Shown: piece after piece, positions 1 through 8,855 of the stretch | How positions within the stretch are numbered: the stretch's first letter is position 1 | Layout of the letters: every line of letters starts with the position of its first letter | From: Paraburkholderia mimosarum LMG 23256 = NBRC 106338 | GTDB lineage: Bacteria > Pseudomonadota > Gammaproteobacteria > Burkholderiales > Burkholderiaceae | Reading direction: 5' to 3' | Assembly: GCF_000739815.1 (NCBI RefSeq) | Contig: NZ_BBJJ01000023.1 | Span: 1-64,000 of the forward strand | Length of the DNA: 64,000 nt | Notes under the pieces: model-generated | The model's database searches: none | Seen by the model: only the letters and a program-made list of their open reading frames with translations | What the model was told of the DNA's origin: nothing | Program-made: the position numbers and the translations under genes

Positions 1-291
1 GAACAGTTACGCCAGATTTCAAGATTTTTCAGGCTCGCCATGACAACCTTCTGAATGTCACGAAGACACCTGGAGGCAAACGCATTGCCGAATGGCGGGC
101 TATCGCGCCGGCTGCAGGAATCGCGATCCTTACGTTGCGTTGCATGCAACGTGAGATTGCGTCACGGGTGGATTCCACGGCAGGCGCGAGGTGCATAAGC
201 TGTGCCCAGTCGACACCGGAACGGCACGGGAGATGTAGCACCCGCTATCGGGCCGCTCCGTCACCGTGACCATTTTGTTCAAGGAGCCATC

Positions 292-1506
292 ATGTCTTCA
301 CCCGCGAGCACGCTTGGCGGCAGCAAGCAGGCCATCAAGCTCACCCAGGGTCTCATCGCGTTGTTCGCGTTCAGTTGCGGCGCGATCGTGGCAAACCTCT
401 ATTACGCGCAACCGATCACCGAATTGATCGGCCCGTCGCTCCATATGTCTGCCGGTTCGGCGAGTCTCATCGTCTCGCTCACGCAGATCGGCTACGCGCT
501 GGGTCTGTTCTTCATCGTGCCGCTCGGCGACCTGCTCGAAAACCGCAAGCTCATGATCACGACCGCCCTGGTGTCGATCGCGAGCCTCGCGGCCGCCTCG
601 CTCGCGCATTCGCCTGGCTGGTTCCTTGCCCTCTCGTTGCTGATCGGCTTTAGCTCGGTCGCCGTGCAGATTCTCGTCCCGCTCGCCGCGCACCTCGCCC
701 CCGATCATGCGCGCGGGCGTATCGTCGGCACGATCATGAGCGGCCTGCTGCTCGGGATCCTGCTTTCGCGTCCGCTTTCGAGCCTCGTTGCCGATCACTT
801 CGGCTGGCGCTTCGTTTTCGCCGCGGCCGCCGCGCTCATGGCGCTCGTCACCGCCGTTCTCGCGCTCACCATTCCGCGCCGGCAGCCCGGGCATCAGGCA
901 ACGTATTTCGAGCTCATCGGCTCGCTGGTGCAGCTCGTACGCACCATGCCGGTTCTGCGCCATCGCGCGCTCTATCAAGGCATGGTGTTCGCCTCGTTCA
1001 GCCTCTTCTGGACCGCGGTGCCCATCGAGCTCACGCGCCACTACGGCCTCTCGCAGTCAGCCATCGCGCTCTTCGCGCTGGTGGGCGCAATCGGCGCCAC
1101 GTCCGCGCCGGTCGCGGGGCGCCTCGCAGACGCTGGCCACTCCGTGCGGGCCACCATCGTCGCACTCGCCGCGGCCACGCTGGCCTATACGCCGGCGCTC
1201 GCCCATCCGGCCTTCGGCGTCTATGGCCTCGTCGTGACGGGCATCGTGCTGGACTTCGCCACGCAGATGAACATGGTCCTCGGCCAGCGCGAAATCTACG
1301 CGCTCCACGCCGCGAGCCGCGGCCGCCTCAACGCGCTCTACATGACGAGCATCTTCGTGGGCGGGGCGTTCGGCTCGGCGCTGGCAAGCCCGCTGTACGA
1401 GCATGGCGGCTGGACGCTCGTGGCCGGGGTCGCCCTTGCGTTCCCGCTCATTGCCTTCGTCCATTACTGGTTCATCGGCCGTGCACGTGCGCACGGCGGA
1501 ACGTGA
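292..1506 (+). CDS. MFS transporter (drug/metabolite efflux type)
   Basis: Predicted 404-residue inner-membrane major facilitator with about 12 hydrophobic segments. A loop of the type GDLLENRKLM follows the second and third helices, as in MFS motif A (GxLxDrxGrk), and a long cytoplasmic stretch with PRRQPGHQ separates the two halves. I chose the ATG at 292 because AAGGAGCC lies just upstream; a longer open frame from 202 has no ribosome site. The gene stands alone about 180 bases before the molybdenum hydroxylase operon, so it might move that enzyme's substrate, but nothing in the sequence shows it. The family includes proton-driven exporters of sugars, drugs and small acids. The substrate cannot be called. 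The fold is confident, the role is open. Confidence 0.85.
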   Translation: MSSPASTLGGSKQAIKLTQGLIALFAFSCGAIVANLYYAQPITELIGPSLHMSAGSASLIVSLTQIGYALGLFFIVPLGDLLENRKLMITTALVSIASLAAASLAHSPGWFLALSLLIGFSSVAVQILVPLAAHLAPDHARGRIVGTIMSGLLLGILLSRPLSSLVADHFGWRFVFAAAAALMALVTAVLALTIPRRQPGHQATYFELIGSLVQLVRTMPVLRHRALYQGMVFASFSLFWTAVPIELTRHYGLSQSAIALFALVGAIGATSAPVAGRLADAGHSVRATIVALAAATLAYTPALAHPAFGVYGLVVTGIVLDFATQMNMVLGQREIYALHAASRGRLNALYMTSIFVGGAFGSALASPLYEHGGWTLVAGVALAFPLIAFVHYWFIGRARAHGGT

Positions 1507-1686
1507 GCGCGCATCGCCAGCACGGCTGCGCGTCGGGCATGGCGTGCAGCAGGTGATCACCTCGGGTCACAACCGTTGCATCAGCACCAGGTATCCGACC
1601 ATGTCCCACTCGCACTGCCCTCCAGATCTTCAGGTCGCCGCCAACGCGCCCGGGACCGTGCGCTTGATCTCGCATCGGGAACACGC

Positions 1687-2961
1687 ATGAATCGCAAACG
1701 CATCTGGATCGGCGTAACAGGCGCCGTCATGGCGGCCATTGCAATCGCCGTTGCCATCCTGTACGAGCCCGCGATCGCCCCCGTCGCGCCGCCCGCGCCG
1801 GACAGCTTCGATGCACAACTCAAGCGCGACGGCGCGCGCGTGGTCGCGCTCGGCGACTGCGTGGTCTGCCACACGGCGAAGGACGGCCGCCCGTTCGCGG
1901 GCGGCTTGCCGCTCGTCACGCCGTTCGGCACGATCTACGCGACCAACATCACGCCCGACCCGCAGACGGGCATCGGCGCCTGGTCCGAGGCTGCCTTTGC
2001 GCGCGCGGTGCGCCATGGGATTTCGCGCGACGGCCATCTGCTCTATCCCGCCTTCCCGTATGTGCATTTCACGCGCATGTCCGACCACGACATCGCCGCG
2101 GCCTATGCCTACCTGATGAGCCGCGAACCCGTTCACGCAATCGCGCCCGCGAACCGGCTGATCTTCCCGCTGAACTTCCGGCCGCCGGTGGCCTTCTGGA
2201 ACCTGCTCTTCCTGCGCCCGGGGCCGCGCGAGGCGGACGCCTCGCACGACGCACGGTGGAATCGCGGCAAGCTGCTCGTCGATGGCCTCGGGCACTGCGC
2301 CTCGTGCCATTCGCCGCTGAACGCGATTGGCGCAGAGAAAGCCGGTCATGCGTTCGACGGCGGCATCGTGGACGGCTGGGAAGCGCCGCCGCTGAACGCG
2401 CTCGACGGGGCGGCGAGGCCATGGACCCAGGCGCAGCTCGTCACCTACCTGCGCACGGGCCGCGCCTCCGAACACGGCGCCGCGGCAGGCCCGATGCTTC
2501 CCGTCACGCGCGATCTCGCAACCGTACCGCGTGAAGACGTCGAGGCAATCGCGACCTACGTCCTCTCGCTTCAGAAGGGCGCGCCGCGCGCCGTCGAGCC
2601 AGTCGCGAGCCGCGCAGCGTCACCGGCCGCGCAACGCGGCGCCGTGCTCTTCAACGCTTCGTGCGCGCAATGCCACGGCACCGGCTCGCCGATGCAGACG
2701 ATCGGCGAGCGCCCCACGCTCGCGTTCAGCACGGCGGTCAACGCGGGAACGCCGCGCAACGCCATCCAGATGATCCTCAACGGCATTGCGTGGCACGGCG
2801 AGGACGCCGCGAACTACATGCCCGCGTTTTCCGGCGTCTACGACGATCGCCAGATTGCCGACCTCGTCGCCTGGGTGCGGGGCGCCTGGTCGACGAAGCC
2901 GGCCTGGCCCGACGCCGAACCGCTCGTCGCCAGGCTCAGAAAGGAGAACAGTGCGCGATGA
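1687..2961 (+). CDS. Triheme cytochrome c subunit of a molybdenum hydroxylase
   Basis: A 424-residue protein with an N-terminal hydrophobic segment (about residues 7-27) that can act as an uncleaved anchor or signal. It has three CxxCH heme-binding motifs at residues 58-62 (CVVCH), 204-208 (CASCH) and 326-330 (CAQCH). This is the arrangement of the cytochrome subunits of membrane-bound alcohol, aldehyde and nicotinate dehydrogenases, which pass electrons to the respiratory chain. The last codons overlap the next gene by ATGA (2958-2961), so all three genes are translationally coupled. The ATG at 1687 is chosen because the frame upstream (from 1576) is not protein-like and this start gives a clean signal or anchor. 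It probably takes electrons from the Fe-S subunit encoded next and reduces quinone or a terminal oxidase in the periplasm. Confidence 0.9.
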   Translation: MNRKRIWIGVTGAVMAAIAIAVAILYEPAIAPVAPPAPDSFDAQLKRDGARVVALGDCVVCHTAKDGRPFAGGLPLVTPFGTIYATNITPDPQTGIGAWSEAAFARAVRHGISRDGHLLYPAFPYVHFTRMSDHDIAAAYAYLMSREPVHAIAPANRLIFPLNFRPPVAFWNLLFLRPGPREADASHDARWNRGKLLVDGLGHCASCHSPLNAIGAEKAGHAFDGGIVDGWEAPPLNALDGAARPWTQAQLVTYLRTGRASEHGAAAGPMLPVTRDLATVPREDVEAIATYVLSLQKGAPRAVEPVASRAASPAAQRGAVLFNASCAQCHGTGSPMQTIGERPTLAFSTAVNAGTPRNAIQMILNGIAWHGEDAANYMPAFSGVYDDRQIADLVAWVRGAWSTKPAWPDAEPLVARLRKENSAR

Positions 2962-3470
2962 TTTCACTCAACGTCAACGGCGTCCAGCACGCGCTCGATA
3001 TCGACCCTTCCACGCCGCTGCTCTACGCGCTGCGCAACGACCTCGAGCTGCACGGCGCCAGGTTCGGCTGCGGGCTCGGCCAATGCGGCGCCTGCACGGT
3101 GATCGTCGACGGCGAGGCGACCTTCTCGTGCCTCGTCCCCGTCGGCGCGATCGGCACGCGGCGCGTGCGCACGCTCGAAAGCCTGGGCAGCGCGGAACAT
3201 CCCGGCGCGCTGCAGCAGTCGTTCATCAAGCATCAGGCGGCGCAGTGCGGGTACTGCATCGCGGGCATGATCATGCGCGCGCAGGCGCTGCTCGAACGCA
3301 ACCCGCATCCGACCGAGCACGAAATGCGCTCGCACATGGAGCCCAACCTGTGCCGCTGCGGCACGCACATGCGCATTCTCGCGGCCATCCGCGAAGTCGC
3401 GGGCCTGCCTGCGCCGAAGTCCGGCGCCCCGGCCGCGCAACCCGTCCCCGCCGCGAAGACCGCATCATGA
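2958..3470 (+). CDS. (2Fe-2S)-binding small subunit of a molybdenum hydroxylase (IorA/NicA-like)
   Basis: A 170-residue xanthine-dehydrogenase-family iron-sulfur subunit. The plant-ferredoxin-type [2Fe-2S] cluster is bound by C38, C43, C46 and C58 (GCGLGQCGAC...C). The second, helical-domain cluster uses C97, C100, C132 and C134 (CGYC...CRC). The length and cysteine pattern match small subunits of isoquinoline 1-oxidoreductase, nicotinate dehydrogenase and related enzymes. It relays electrons from the molybdopterin centre to the cytochrome subunit encoded just upstream. The start overlaps the cytochrome stop (ATGA at 2958) and the stop overlaps the next start (ATGA at 3467). A proline/alanine-rich tail of about 20 residues extends past the domain. 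The family is certain, the substrate is not. Confidence 0.93.
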   Translation: MISLNVNGVQHALDIDPSTPLLYALRNDLELHGARFGCGLGQCGACTVIVDGEATFSCLVPVGAIGTRRVRTLESLGSAEHPGALQQSFIKHQAAQCGYCIAGMIMRAQALLERNPHPTEHEMRSHMEPNLCRCGTHMRILAAIREVAGLPAPKSGAPAAQPVPAAKTAS

Positions 3471-5731
3471 GCCCCCACGACGATCCGATCGACGAGAGCC
3501 GCCGCCACTTCATGATTTCGGGCGCGCTCTTCGTCGCGTTCAGCCTGGTCAAGGGCACCGATGCGCTCGCCCAGGAAGTCATCGCCGATGAAGGCGCCGC
3601 CGTGCACATTGGCAAGGACACCCAGGCACTTGCCGGCAGCCTCAAGACCAATCCGTTCCTCGACGCGTGGATCAAGATCACGCCCGAGGGCAAGGTCACC
3701 GTGTTCACCGGCAAGGTGGAGCTCGGCACCGGCGTGCGCACGGCGCTGCTCCAGGTGGCCGCCGAAGAGCTGGACATGGCCCCCTCGCTCATTACGTTCC
3801 GCACGGCCGATACGGGTGCGTCGCCGGACGAGGGGCTCACAGCCGGCAGCCATACCATGGCCGACAGCGGCAGCGCGCTGCTCAATGCCGCCGCGCAGGT
3901 GCGCGGCCTGCTGGTAGATGCCGCTGCGAAGCACTTCGGCGTCGATGCCAGTGCGCTCGCTGCCAGCGACGCCGTCATTCACGCCCCGGACGGCCGCACG
4001 ATGACCTACGGCGAGGCCGTTGGCCTCGTGGATCTGCATCGCAGTGCGAGCCCCAGCTCTCCGCTCAAGGACCCAAAGACGTTCCGGACCATCGGCACGG
4101 CATTGCCGCGGCTCGACATCCCGTCGAAAGTCACGGGCGGCGCGAGCTACGTCCAGGACATGCAATTGCCCGGCATGCTGCATGCACGCGTGGTGATGCC
4201 GCCCGTGTACGACGCGAAGCTCCTCGCGTACGACGAAGCCGCGATCACGAAGATGCCCGGCGTCGTGCGGATCGTGCGCAACGGCAGCATGCTGGCCGTG
4301 GTCGCGCAAGGCGAATGGCAGGCCGTGGTCGCGCAGCGCGCGCTCTCGGCCAGCGCGCAGTGGTCGCCGGGGCGCGCGTTGCCGGACCCGGCAACGGTGC
4401 ATCGCGACCTCAAGCAGATCGCCACCCAGCAGATCAAGATCGCGGATCACCATGCGCCGATGGCGCCCGCCGCGAAAACGGTCAACGCACGCTTCATCAA
4501 GCGCTATCTGCTGCACGGCTCGATCGGCCCGTCCTGTGCCGTTGCGCATCTCGATGGGAACCAGCTCACCGTCTGGACCCATTCGCAGGGCGTCTATCCG
4601 CTGCGCGACGCGCTGGCCGAAATGCTGTCGATGCAAAAGGAGAACGTGCGCTGCATCCACGCCGAAGGCTCCGGCTGCTACGGCCACAACGCCGCGGACG
4701 ACGCCGCCGCCCATGCCGCGCTGATCGCGGCCGCCATGCCTGGGCATCCCGTGCGAGTGCAATGGATGCGCGAGCAGGAACACACGTGGGATCACTTCAC
4801 GCCGGCCATGGTGACGGAAGTGAAGGCGTCCATCGACGCGAGCGGCAAGATCGTGGACTGGCATTATGCGCTGTGGAGCAGCTCGCACAACGAGCGCATC
4901 GTCAACGCTGGGCGCCTGCTGCCGGCGCGCATGCTCGAAAAGCCTTTCGTTTCCGCGCCGTCCACGCCCATGCTGCAACCCGAGGGCGGCGGCGACCGCA
5001 ACGCGATTCCGCTGTACACGCTGCCGAACATCGAGGTGATGAACCACTTTTCGTCGACCATGCCTTTGCAGACTTCGGCAATGCGTTCGCTCGGCGCTCA
5101 TACCAACGTGTTCGCCATCGAGAGCGTGATGGACGAACTGGCGCATATGGCCGGCATCGACCCGGTCGAGTTCCGGCTGCGCCATCTCGACGATTCGCGC
5201 GCGAAAGACGTGATCCGGCTTGCGGCGAAGCAGTTCGGCTGGCCGCGTGCGCCGCGCGCGCGCAATCGCGGCGTGGGTTTTGCGTTCGCGAAGTACAAGA
5301 ACCTGATGGGCTATGTCGCCATTGCGGTCGAAGTTTCAGTGGAGCCCGAGACGGGGCTCGTGAAGCTCGAGCAGGCGGTGGCCGCCGTGGATTGCGGCCA
5401 GGTCGTGAACCCCGATGGCGTGCGCAACCAGATCGAAGGCGGCATCGTGCAGTCGGCAAGCTGGACGCTCCATGAAGAACTGCGCTACGACACGCACCGC
5501 ATTCGCAGCTTCGACTGGGGCACATACCCGATCCTGCGCTTTTCGTCCGTGCCGGCGCGCATCGAGGTCCATCTGATCGACCGGCCAGGCGCGCCGTTCC
5601 TCGGTACGGCGGAGGCGTCGATGGGCCCCACGGCGGGCGCGCTCGTCAACGCGCTGTTCGACGCCACGGGCAAGCGCGTGCGCGAAATGCCGCTCGCCGG
5701 CGACACGCTGAGAAAGCTCATCGAGGTCTGA
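3467..5731 (+). CDS. Molybdopterin-binding large subunit, xanthine dehydrogenase family (IorB-like)
   Basis: A 754-residue catalytic subunit. The N-terminus (SRRHFMISGALFVAFSLV) looks like a twin-arginine export signal, as in periplasmic members such as isoquinoline 1-oxidoreductase IorB. Molybdopterin-contacting stretches are visible near the middle (GSGCYGHNAADDAA and PVRVQWMREQEHTWDHF). A C-terminal GTAEASMGPTAGALVNA segment is where the family's catalytic glutamate sits. It hydroxylates an N-heterocycle or oxidises an aldehyde with water as oxygen donor. The Tat signal and the triheme cytochrome partner suggest a periplasmic, respiratory-chain-linked enzyme rather than an NAD-dependent one. 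I rejected the longer open frame beginning at 2786 because it would run through both upstream genes out of frame. The substrate is unknown. Confidence 0.9.
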   Translation: MSPHDDPIDESRRHFMISGALFVAFSLVKGTDALAQEVIADEGAAVHIGKDTQALAGSLKTNPFLDAWIKITPEGKVTVFTGKVELGTGVRTALLQVAAEELDMAPSLITFRTADTGASPDEGLTAGSHTMADSGSALLNAAAQVRGLLVDAAAKHFGVDASALAASDAVIHAPDGRTMTYGEAVGLVDLHRSASPSSPLKDPKTFRTIGTALPRLDIPSKVTGGASYVQDMQLPGMLHARVVMPPVYDAKLLAYDEAAITKMPGVVRIVRNGSMLAVVAQGEWQAVVAQRALSASAQWSPGRALPDPATVHRDLKQIATQQIKIADHHAPMAPAAKTVNARFIKRYLLHGSIGPSCAVAHLDGNQLTVWTHSQGVYPLRDALAEMLSMQKENVRCIHAEGSGCYGHNAADDAAAHAALIAAAMPGHPVRVQWMREQEHTWDHFTPAMVTEVKASIDASGKIVDWHYALWSSSHNERIVNAGRLLPARMLEKPFVSAPSTPMLQPEGGGDRNAIPLYTLPNIEVMNHFSSTMPLQTSAMRSLGAHTNVFAIESVMDELAHMAGIDPVEFRLRHLDDSRAKDVIRLAAKQFGWPRAPRARNRGVGFAFAKYKNLMGYVAIAVEVSVEPETGLVKLEQAVAAVDCGQVVNPDGVRNQIEGGIVQSASWTLHEELRYDTHRIRSFDWGTYPILRFSSVPARIEVHLIDRPGAPFLGTAEASMGPTAGALVNALFDATGKRVREMPLAGDTLRKLIEV

Positions 5732-5884
5732 CGCGTGGATTTCGGCCCGCACGGCGCGGCGCGGGCGACACGGCTAGCGCTTGCCGTCCAGCGTGCAAAC
5801 GCCGCACGATCCATTCGAGCTGCGCGGCGAGGCGCCTTTTCGCCACACTTCCCGCACGAAAGGTTGACGCGCGCGATGCACGCC

Positions 5885-6060
5885 GATTACCCTTGCGCGC
5901 TGATGGTTCCCGGCGACGGGATCAAAAGGGAACGCAGTGAAAGACTGCGGCTGCCCCCGCAACTGTGAGCGGCGAGTCCATGCCAGACAGGGCCACTGGG
6001 AAACCGGGAAGGCCGGCATCGGACGGCGACCCGCGAGCCAGGAGACCTGCCATCAGCCGA
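5885..6060 (+). promoter_or_regulatory. Cobalamin (B12) riboswitch
   Basis: The leader between the molybdenum enzyme and btuB contains the cobalamin-riboswitch core in order. GGTTCCCGGCG starts at 5905 and pairs with GGGATCAAAAGGGAAC. The B12 box follows as CTGCGGCTGCCCCCGCAACTG-like sequence near 5945-5967, and the closing GCCAGGAGACCTGCC lies at about 6037-6051. B12 binding is known to repress downstream expression. The next gene is the B12 receptor btuB, which fits. A possible TTGACG -35 sits at 5864, but its spacing to a -10 is poor, so I do not call the promoter. Confidence 0.96.
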
Positions 6061-6172
6061 GTCCAGCAGCCGCAGCGGGCGGGGTGCCCCAATGCGCAAG
6101 CACCGCCATGAAGCGGCGGTCGCCCGTTGCGAGGACAGCCCGTGTTCAGGAGCTGTTTCCAGCCATCGCCTC

Positions 6173-8113
6173 ATGAAGTTCCAGCAATTCGTCTTTACCT
6201 CCGCCGTGCTCGCGTGCGCATGGCAAGCCGCGCATGCCGCAGGCGTTGCATCGCCCACGCAGGCGCAGCAGCAAGAGCAGTCAGGCGACGACGCCACGCT
6301 GCCCAACATCCTCGTCGTCGGCGACGCACAGCGTCTGCCGCAATCGTTCGACCAGCGCTACGCGAGCACCCAGGTGCTCACGCGCGAAGATCTCGACCGG
6401 CTCTCCCCCATCGAGCCGAGCATCACGCAGGCGCTCGCCACGCTCCCCAACGTCACCGTCTCCCAGAGCGGCGGCCCGGGCGCCTATACGGGCGTGAGCA
6501 TACGCGGGTCGTCGGCGAGCCAGGTCCCTGTGTTCATCGACGGCATACGCGTGGGCTCGCCCACCACGGGCATCGCGGAATGGGCCGATCTGCCGACCGC
6601 CTCGTTCGACCGTGTCGAGGTGATTTCGGGTCCCGCGGCCGCTTCGTTCGGCGCCGACGCCGTGGGCGGCGTCGTGCAGCTTTTCACGCGCCACGCGTCG
6701 AATCAGCCGAATCAGACCACGGTCTCGTTCGGCGGCGGCACGAACAGCACCTTCGACACGCAGTTGCGCACCTCGGGCACGATCCCCTCTACCGGGCCGC
6801 TTTCCGCGTTGAGCGGCCTCACGTATTCGCTGGGCCTGCACGACTACAACACGGCCGGGATCGACGCGACGCAGCCCTGGGCCTTCGGCCACGAAGACGG
6901 CCGTAACCCGTACCACGCCCAGAACCTGGACGCGCGCCTCGGCTACGCGCACGACAACTGGTCGGTCTCGACTTTCGCGCTCTACCACCGCTCCGATCTC
7001 TCGTACGACAACCTGGGCGGCAATAACCGCCAGCGCGACAACCAGCTCACGACCGGCCTCGCGTTCCATCTCGACATCACGCCGACCACGCAGTTCGATC
7101 AGTCCGTGGGCTACGCGACGGATCGTCAGTTCCTCTATTCGAACGACCCGACGATCCCGACCGACGAGATCGACTCGACGCGCTTCTCCACCTCGACGTC
7201 GGTCACGCACCAGGAGAGGGGGCACACGCTCTTCGGCATGCCGCTGGAAGGCGAGACGAAGCTCGCCTACGACTACACGCGCGAGATGGCGTTCCTGCCG
7301 GTGGATATACCGGGCGGCCTGCCCGCGCGCAACGATTCCGCCGTGTCGATGCACCAGTCCACCACGCTCGGGGCGCTCACGCTGTTTCTCGCGGGGCGCC
7401 ACGAGATCGTGCAGGGGCAGTCGGTGAATACGGGCAACGTCGCCCTCTCGTGGGCGATCACGCCCGTTTACACGGCGCGCGTTTCCTATGGCAACGCGTT
7501 CCGCCTGCCCACGTTCAACGACCTCTACTATCCGACCTACTCGAACCCCGACCTGCGGCCCGAGCGCAGCGATTCGGTCGAGGCCGCGCTCGACGCCGTC
7601 ACCTCGATCGGCACCTTCACGGCGGCCGTCTACGACACGCGCGTGCACGACCTCATCACCTACAACTCGCAGACTTTCCTGCCCGTGAACGTGGGGCGCG
7701 CGCACATACAGGGCATCGACTTCTCGTACAAGGGCACGCTCGGGCAGTACACGCCGGTGAGCCTCACGGTCGGCATTCTGAATCCGCAGGACGTGACCGA
7801 TCAGACCTGGCTCAATCGCCGCCCGCGCCAGACGGCGAGCCTGAGCGTCGATCACACGTGGGACGAGTTCCATCTCCACGCGCTCAGCACCGGCATTTCG
7901 CTGCTGTATAACGGCTCGACGTTCGACGACCAGCTCAACACGATCTACCTGCCCTCGTGGATGACCGTCGGCCTGCGCGCCTCCTACAAGGTCAACGCGC
8001 ATCTCGCGCTTTCGGCCACGCTAGCGAATGTGTTCAACCGGCAGTACGTGACGGCTTACGGGTACAACTCGCTGGGGCGGACGGCGTTCGGTAAGGTGAC
8101 CTACACGTTTTGA
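6173..8113 (+). CDS. btuB: TonB-dependent vitamin B12 receptor BtuB
   Basis: A 646-residue outer-membrane receptor with a signal peptide ending around AWQAAHA (residues 1-22). A plug domain follows, with LTREDLDRLSP and VSIRGSSASQVPVFIDGIRVG. The 22-stranded barrel ends in the terminal aromatic of GRTAFGKVTYTF. The size and plug signature match BtuB. The cobalamin riboswitch about 110 bases upstream settles the ligand: the gene should be shut down when B12 is plentiful. I chose the ATG at 6173 because it begins a clean signal peptide; a frame open from 6092 adds a non-signal, arginine/histidine-rich stretch. No btuCDF genes lie here, so inner-membrane import must be encoded elsewhere. Confidence 0.93.
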   Translation: MKFQQFVFTSAVLACAWQAAHAAGVASPTQAQQQEQSGDDATLPNILVVGDAQRLPQSFDQRYASTQVLTREDLDRLSPIEPSITQALATLPNVTVSQSGGPGAYTGVSIRGSSASQVPVFIDGIRVGSPTTGIAEWADLPTASFDRVEVISGPAAASFGADAVGGVVQLFTRHASNQPNQTTVSFGGGTNSTFDTQLRTSGTIPSTGPLSALSGLTYSLGLHDYNTAGIDATQPWAFGHEDGRNPYHAQNLDARLGYAHDNWSVSTFALYHRSDLSYDNLGGNNRQRDNQLTTGLAFHLDITPTTQFDQSVGYATDRQFLYSNDPTIPTDEIDSTRFSTSTSVTHQERGHTLFGMPLEGETKLAYDYTREMAFLPVDIPGGLPARNDSAVSMHQSTTLGALTLFLAGRHEIVQGQSVNTGNVALSWAITPVYTARVSYGNAFRLPTFNDLYYPTYSNPDLRPERSDSVEAALDAVTSIGTFTAAVYDTRVHDLITYNSQTFLPVNVGRAHIQGIDFSYKGTLGQYTPVSLTVGILNPQDVTDQTWLNRRPRQTASLSVDHTWDEFHLHALSTGISLLYNGSTFDDQLNTIYLPSWMTVGLRASYKVNAHLALSATLANVFNRQYVTAYGYNSLGRTAFGKVTYTF

Positions 8114-8127
8114 CATGTTGAGCGCGA

Positions 8128-8162
8128 GCGGGCGAGTCCGCGCCGATGGCACACTCGCCCGC
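8128..8162. terminator. Hairpin between convergent genes
   Basis: GCGGGCGAGT (8128-8137) pairs perfectly with ACTCGCCCGC (8153-8162) across a 15-base loop. It lies between btuB and the convergent beta-propeller gene. There is no clear T-tract on either side, so it may be a weak bidirectional terminator or a transcript-end stabiliser. Confidence 0.45.
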
Positions 8163-8178
8163 TGAATTTGCTGCGTGC

Positions 8179-8820
8179 TCAGCTTTCGCGCTTTGGTCGC
8201 CGCACCGCACGAATCTTTCCGCTGTTCCCGCCGCCGCAGAAGAACTGCTCGCCGCCGTCGGACTCCAGCCCCGACACGGCCGTGCCCGGCGGCATGTCGA
8301 GCTGCTCCAGCACTTCGCCCGTGCCGGGGTCGATGCGGCGCAGGTCGCTTTCGTCGCCTTCCCAGGTGCCGTGCCACAACTCGCCATCCACCCACGTCAC
8401 GCCCGTGACGAAGCGGTTCGATTCGAGGGTGCGCAAAATCGCGCCCGTCTGCGGGTCGACCTGATGGATCTTGCGCTCGCGATACACCCCGACCCAGAGC
8501 GTGCCGTCCGCCCATGCGAGCCCCGAGTCGCCGCCACCGCCCGGCGCGGGAATCGTGGCGAGCACGCGGCCCGTTTCGGGATCGATCTTCTGGATGCGGT
8601 CCTCGGCGATCTGGAACAGATGCCGCCCGTCGAAGGCCGTGCCCGCGTGGGCGGTGACGTCGATCGAGCGAAGCGTGTTGCCGCTCCCGGGATCGAGCGA
8701 CGCGATGCGCTCGCCTGTGGCGAACCAGACCTGCTTGCCGTCGTACGTGACACCGCCCACCTTGTCGATGCCCGGAAACGGGCCGTACTCGCGGATCACC
8801 TCGGCGGTCGAACGTTTCAT
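8179..8820 (-). CDS. Beta-propeller protein, glutamine-cyclotransferase/YncE-like
   Basis: A 213-residue protein made of repeated blades with the pattern (I/L)DP.(T/S)G. and WxDGxLWxG. Visible copies are SLDPGSGNTL, KIDPETGRVL, QVDPQTGAIL and RIDPGTGEVL, about 42 residues apart. This is the blade pattern of glutamine cyclotransferase and SMP-30/YncE-type propellers. No signal peptide is seen, so it should be cytoplasmic. The ATG at 8820 follows a strong GGGAGG site. It starts 36 bases after the end of the HTH regulator on the same strand, so the two are probably co-transcribed. The enzyme activity is not established: at about 5 blades it is shorter than plant-type glutamine cyclotransferases and may only bind a ligand. 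Confidence 0.7.
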   Translation of the reverse strand: MKRSTAEVIREYGPFPGIDKVGGVTYDGKQVWFATGERIASLDPGSGNTLRSIDVTAHAGTAFDGRHLFQIAEDRIQKIDPETGRVLATIPAPGGGGDSGLAWADGTLWVGVYRERKIHQVDPQTGAILRTLESNRFVTGVTWVDGELWHGTWEGDESDLRRIDPGTGEVLEQLDMPPGTAVSGLESDGGEQFFCGGGNSGKIRAVRRPKRES

Positions 8821-8855
8821 GATTCCCTCCTGGGTTGAAGGCTCAGGCGTCCATA

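Noticed and set aside
2786..3466. N-terminal extension of the Mo subunit frame
   Set aside because: It overlaps the cytochrome and Fe-S genes out of frame; the ATG at 3467 starts a Tat-type signal.
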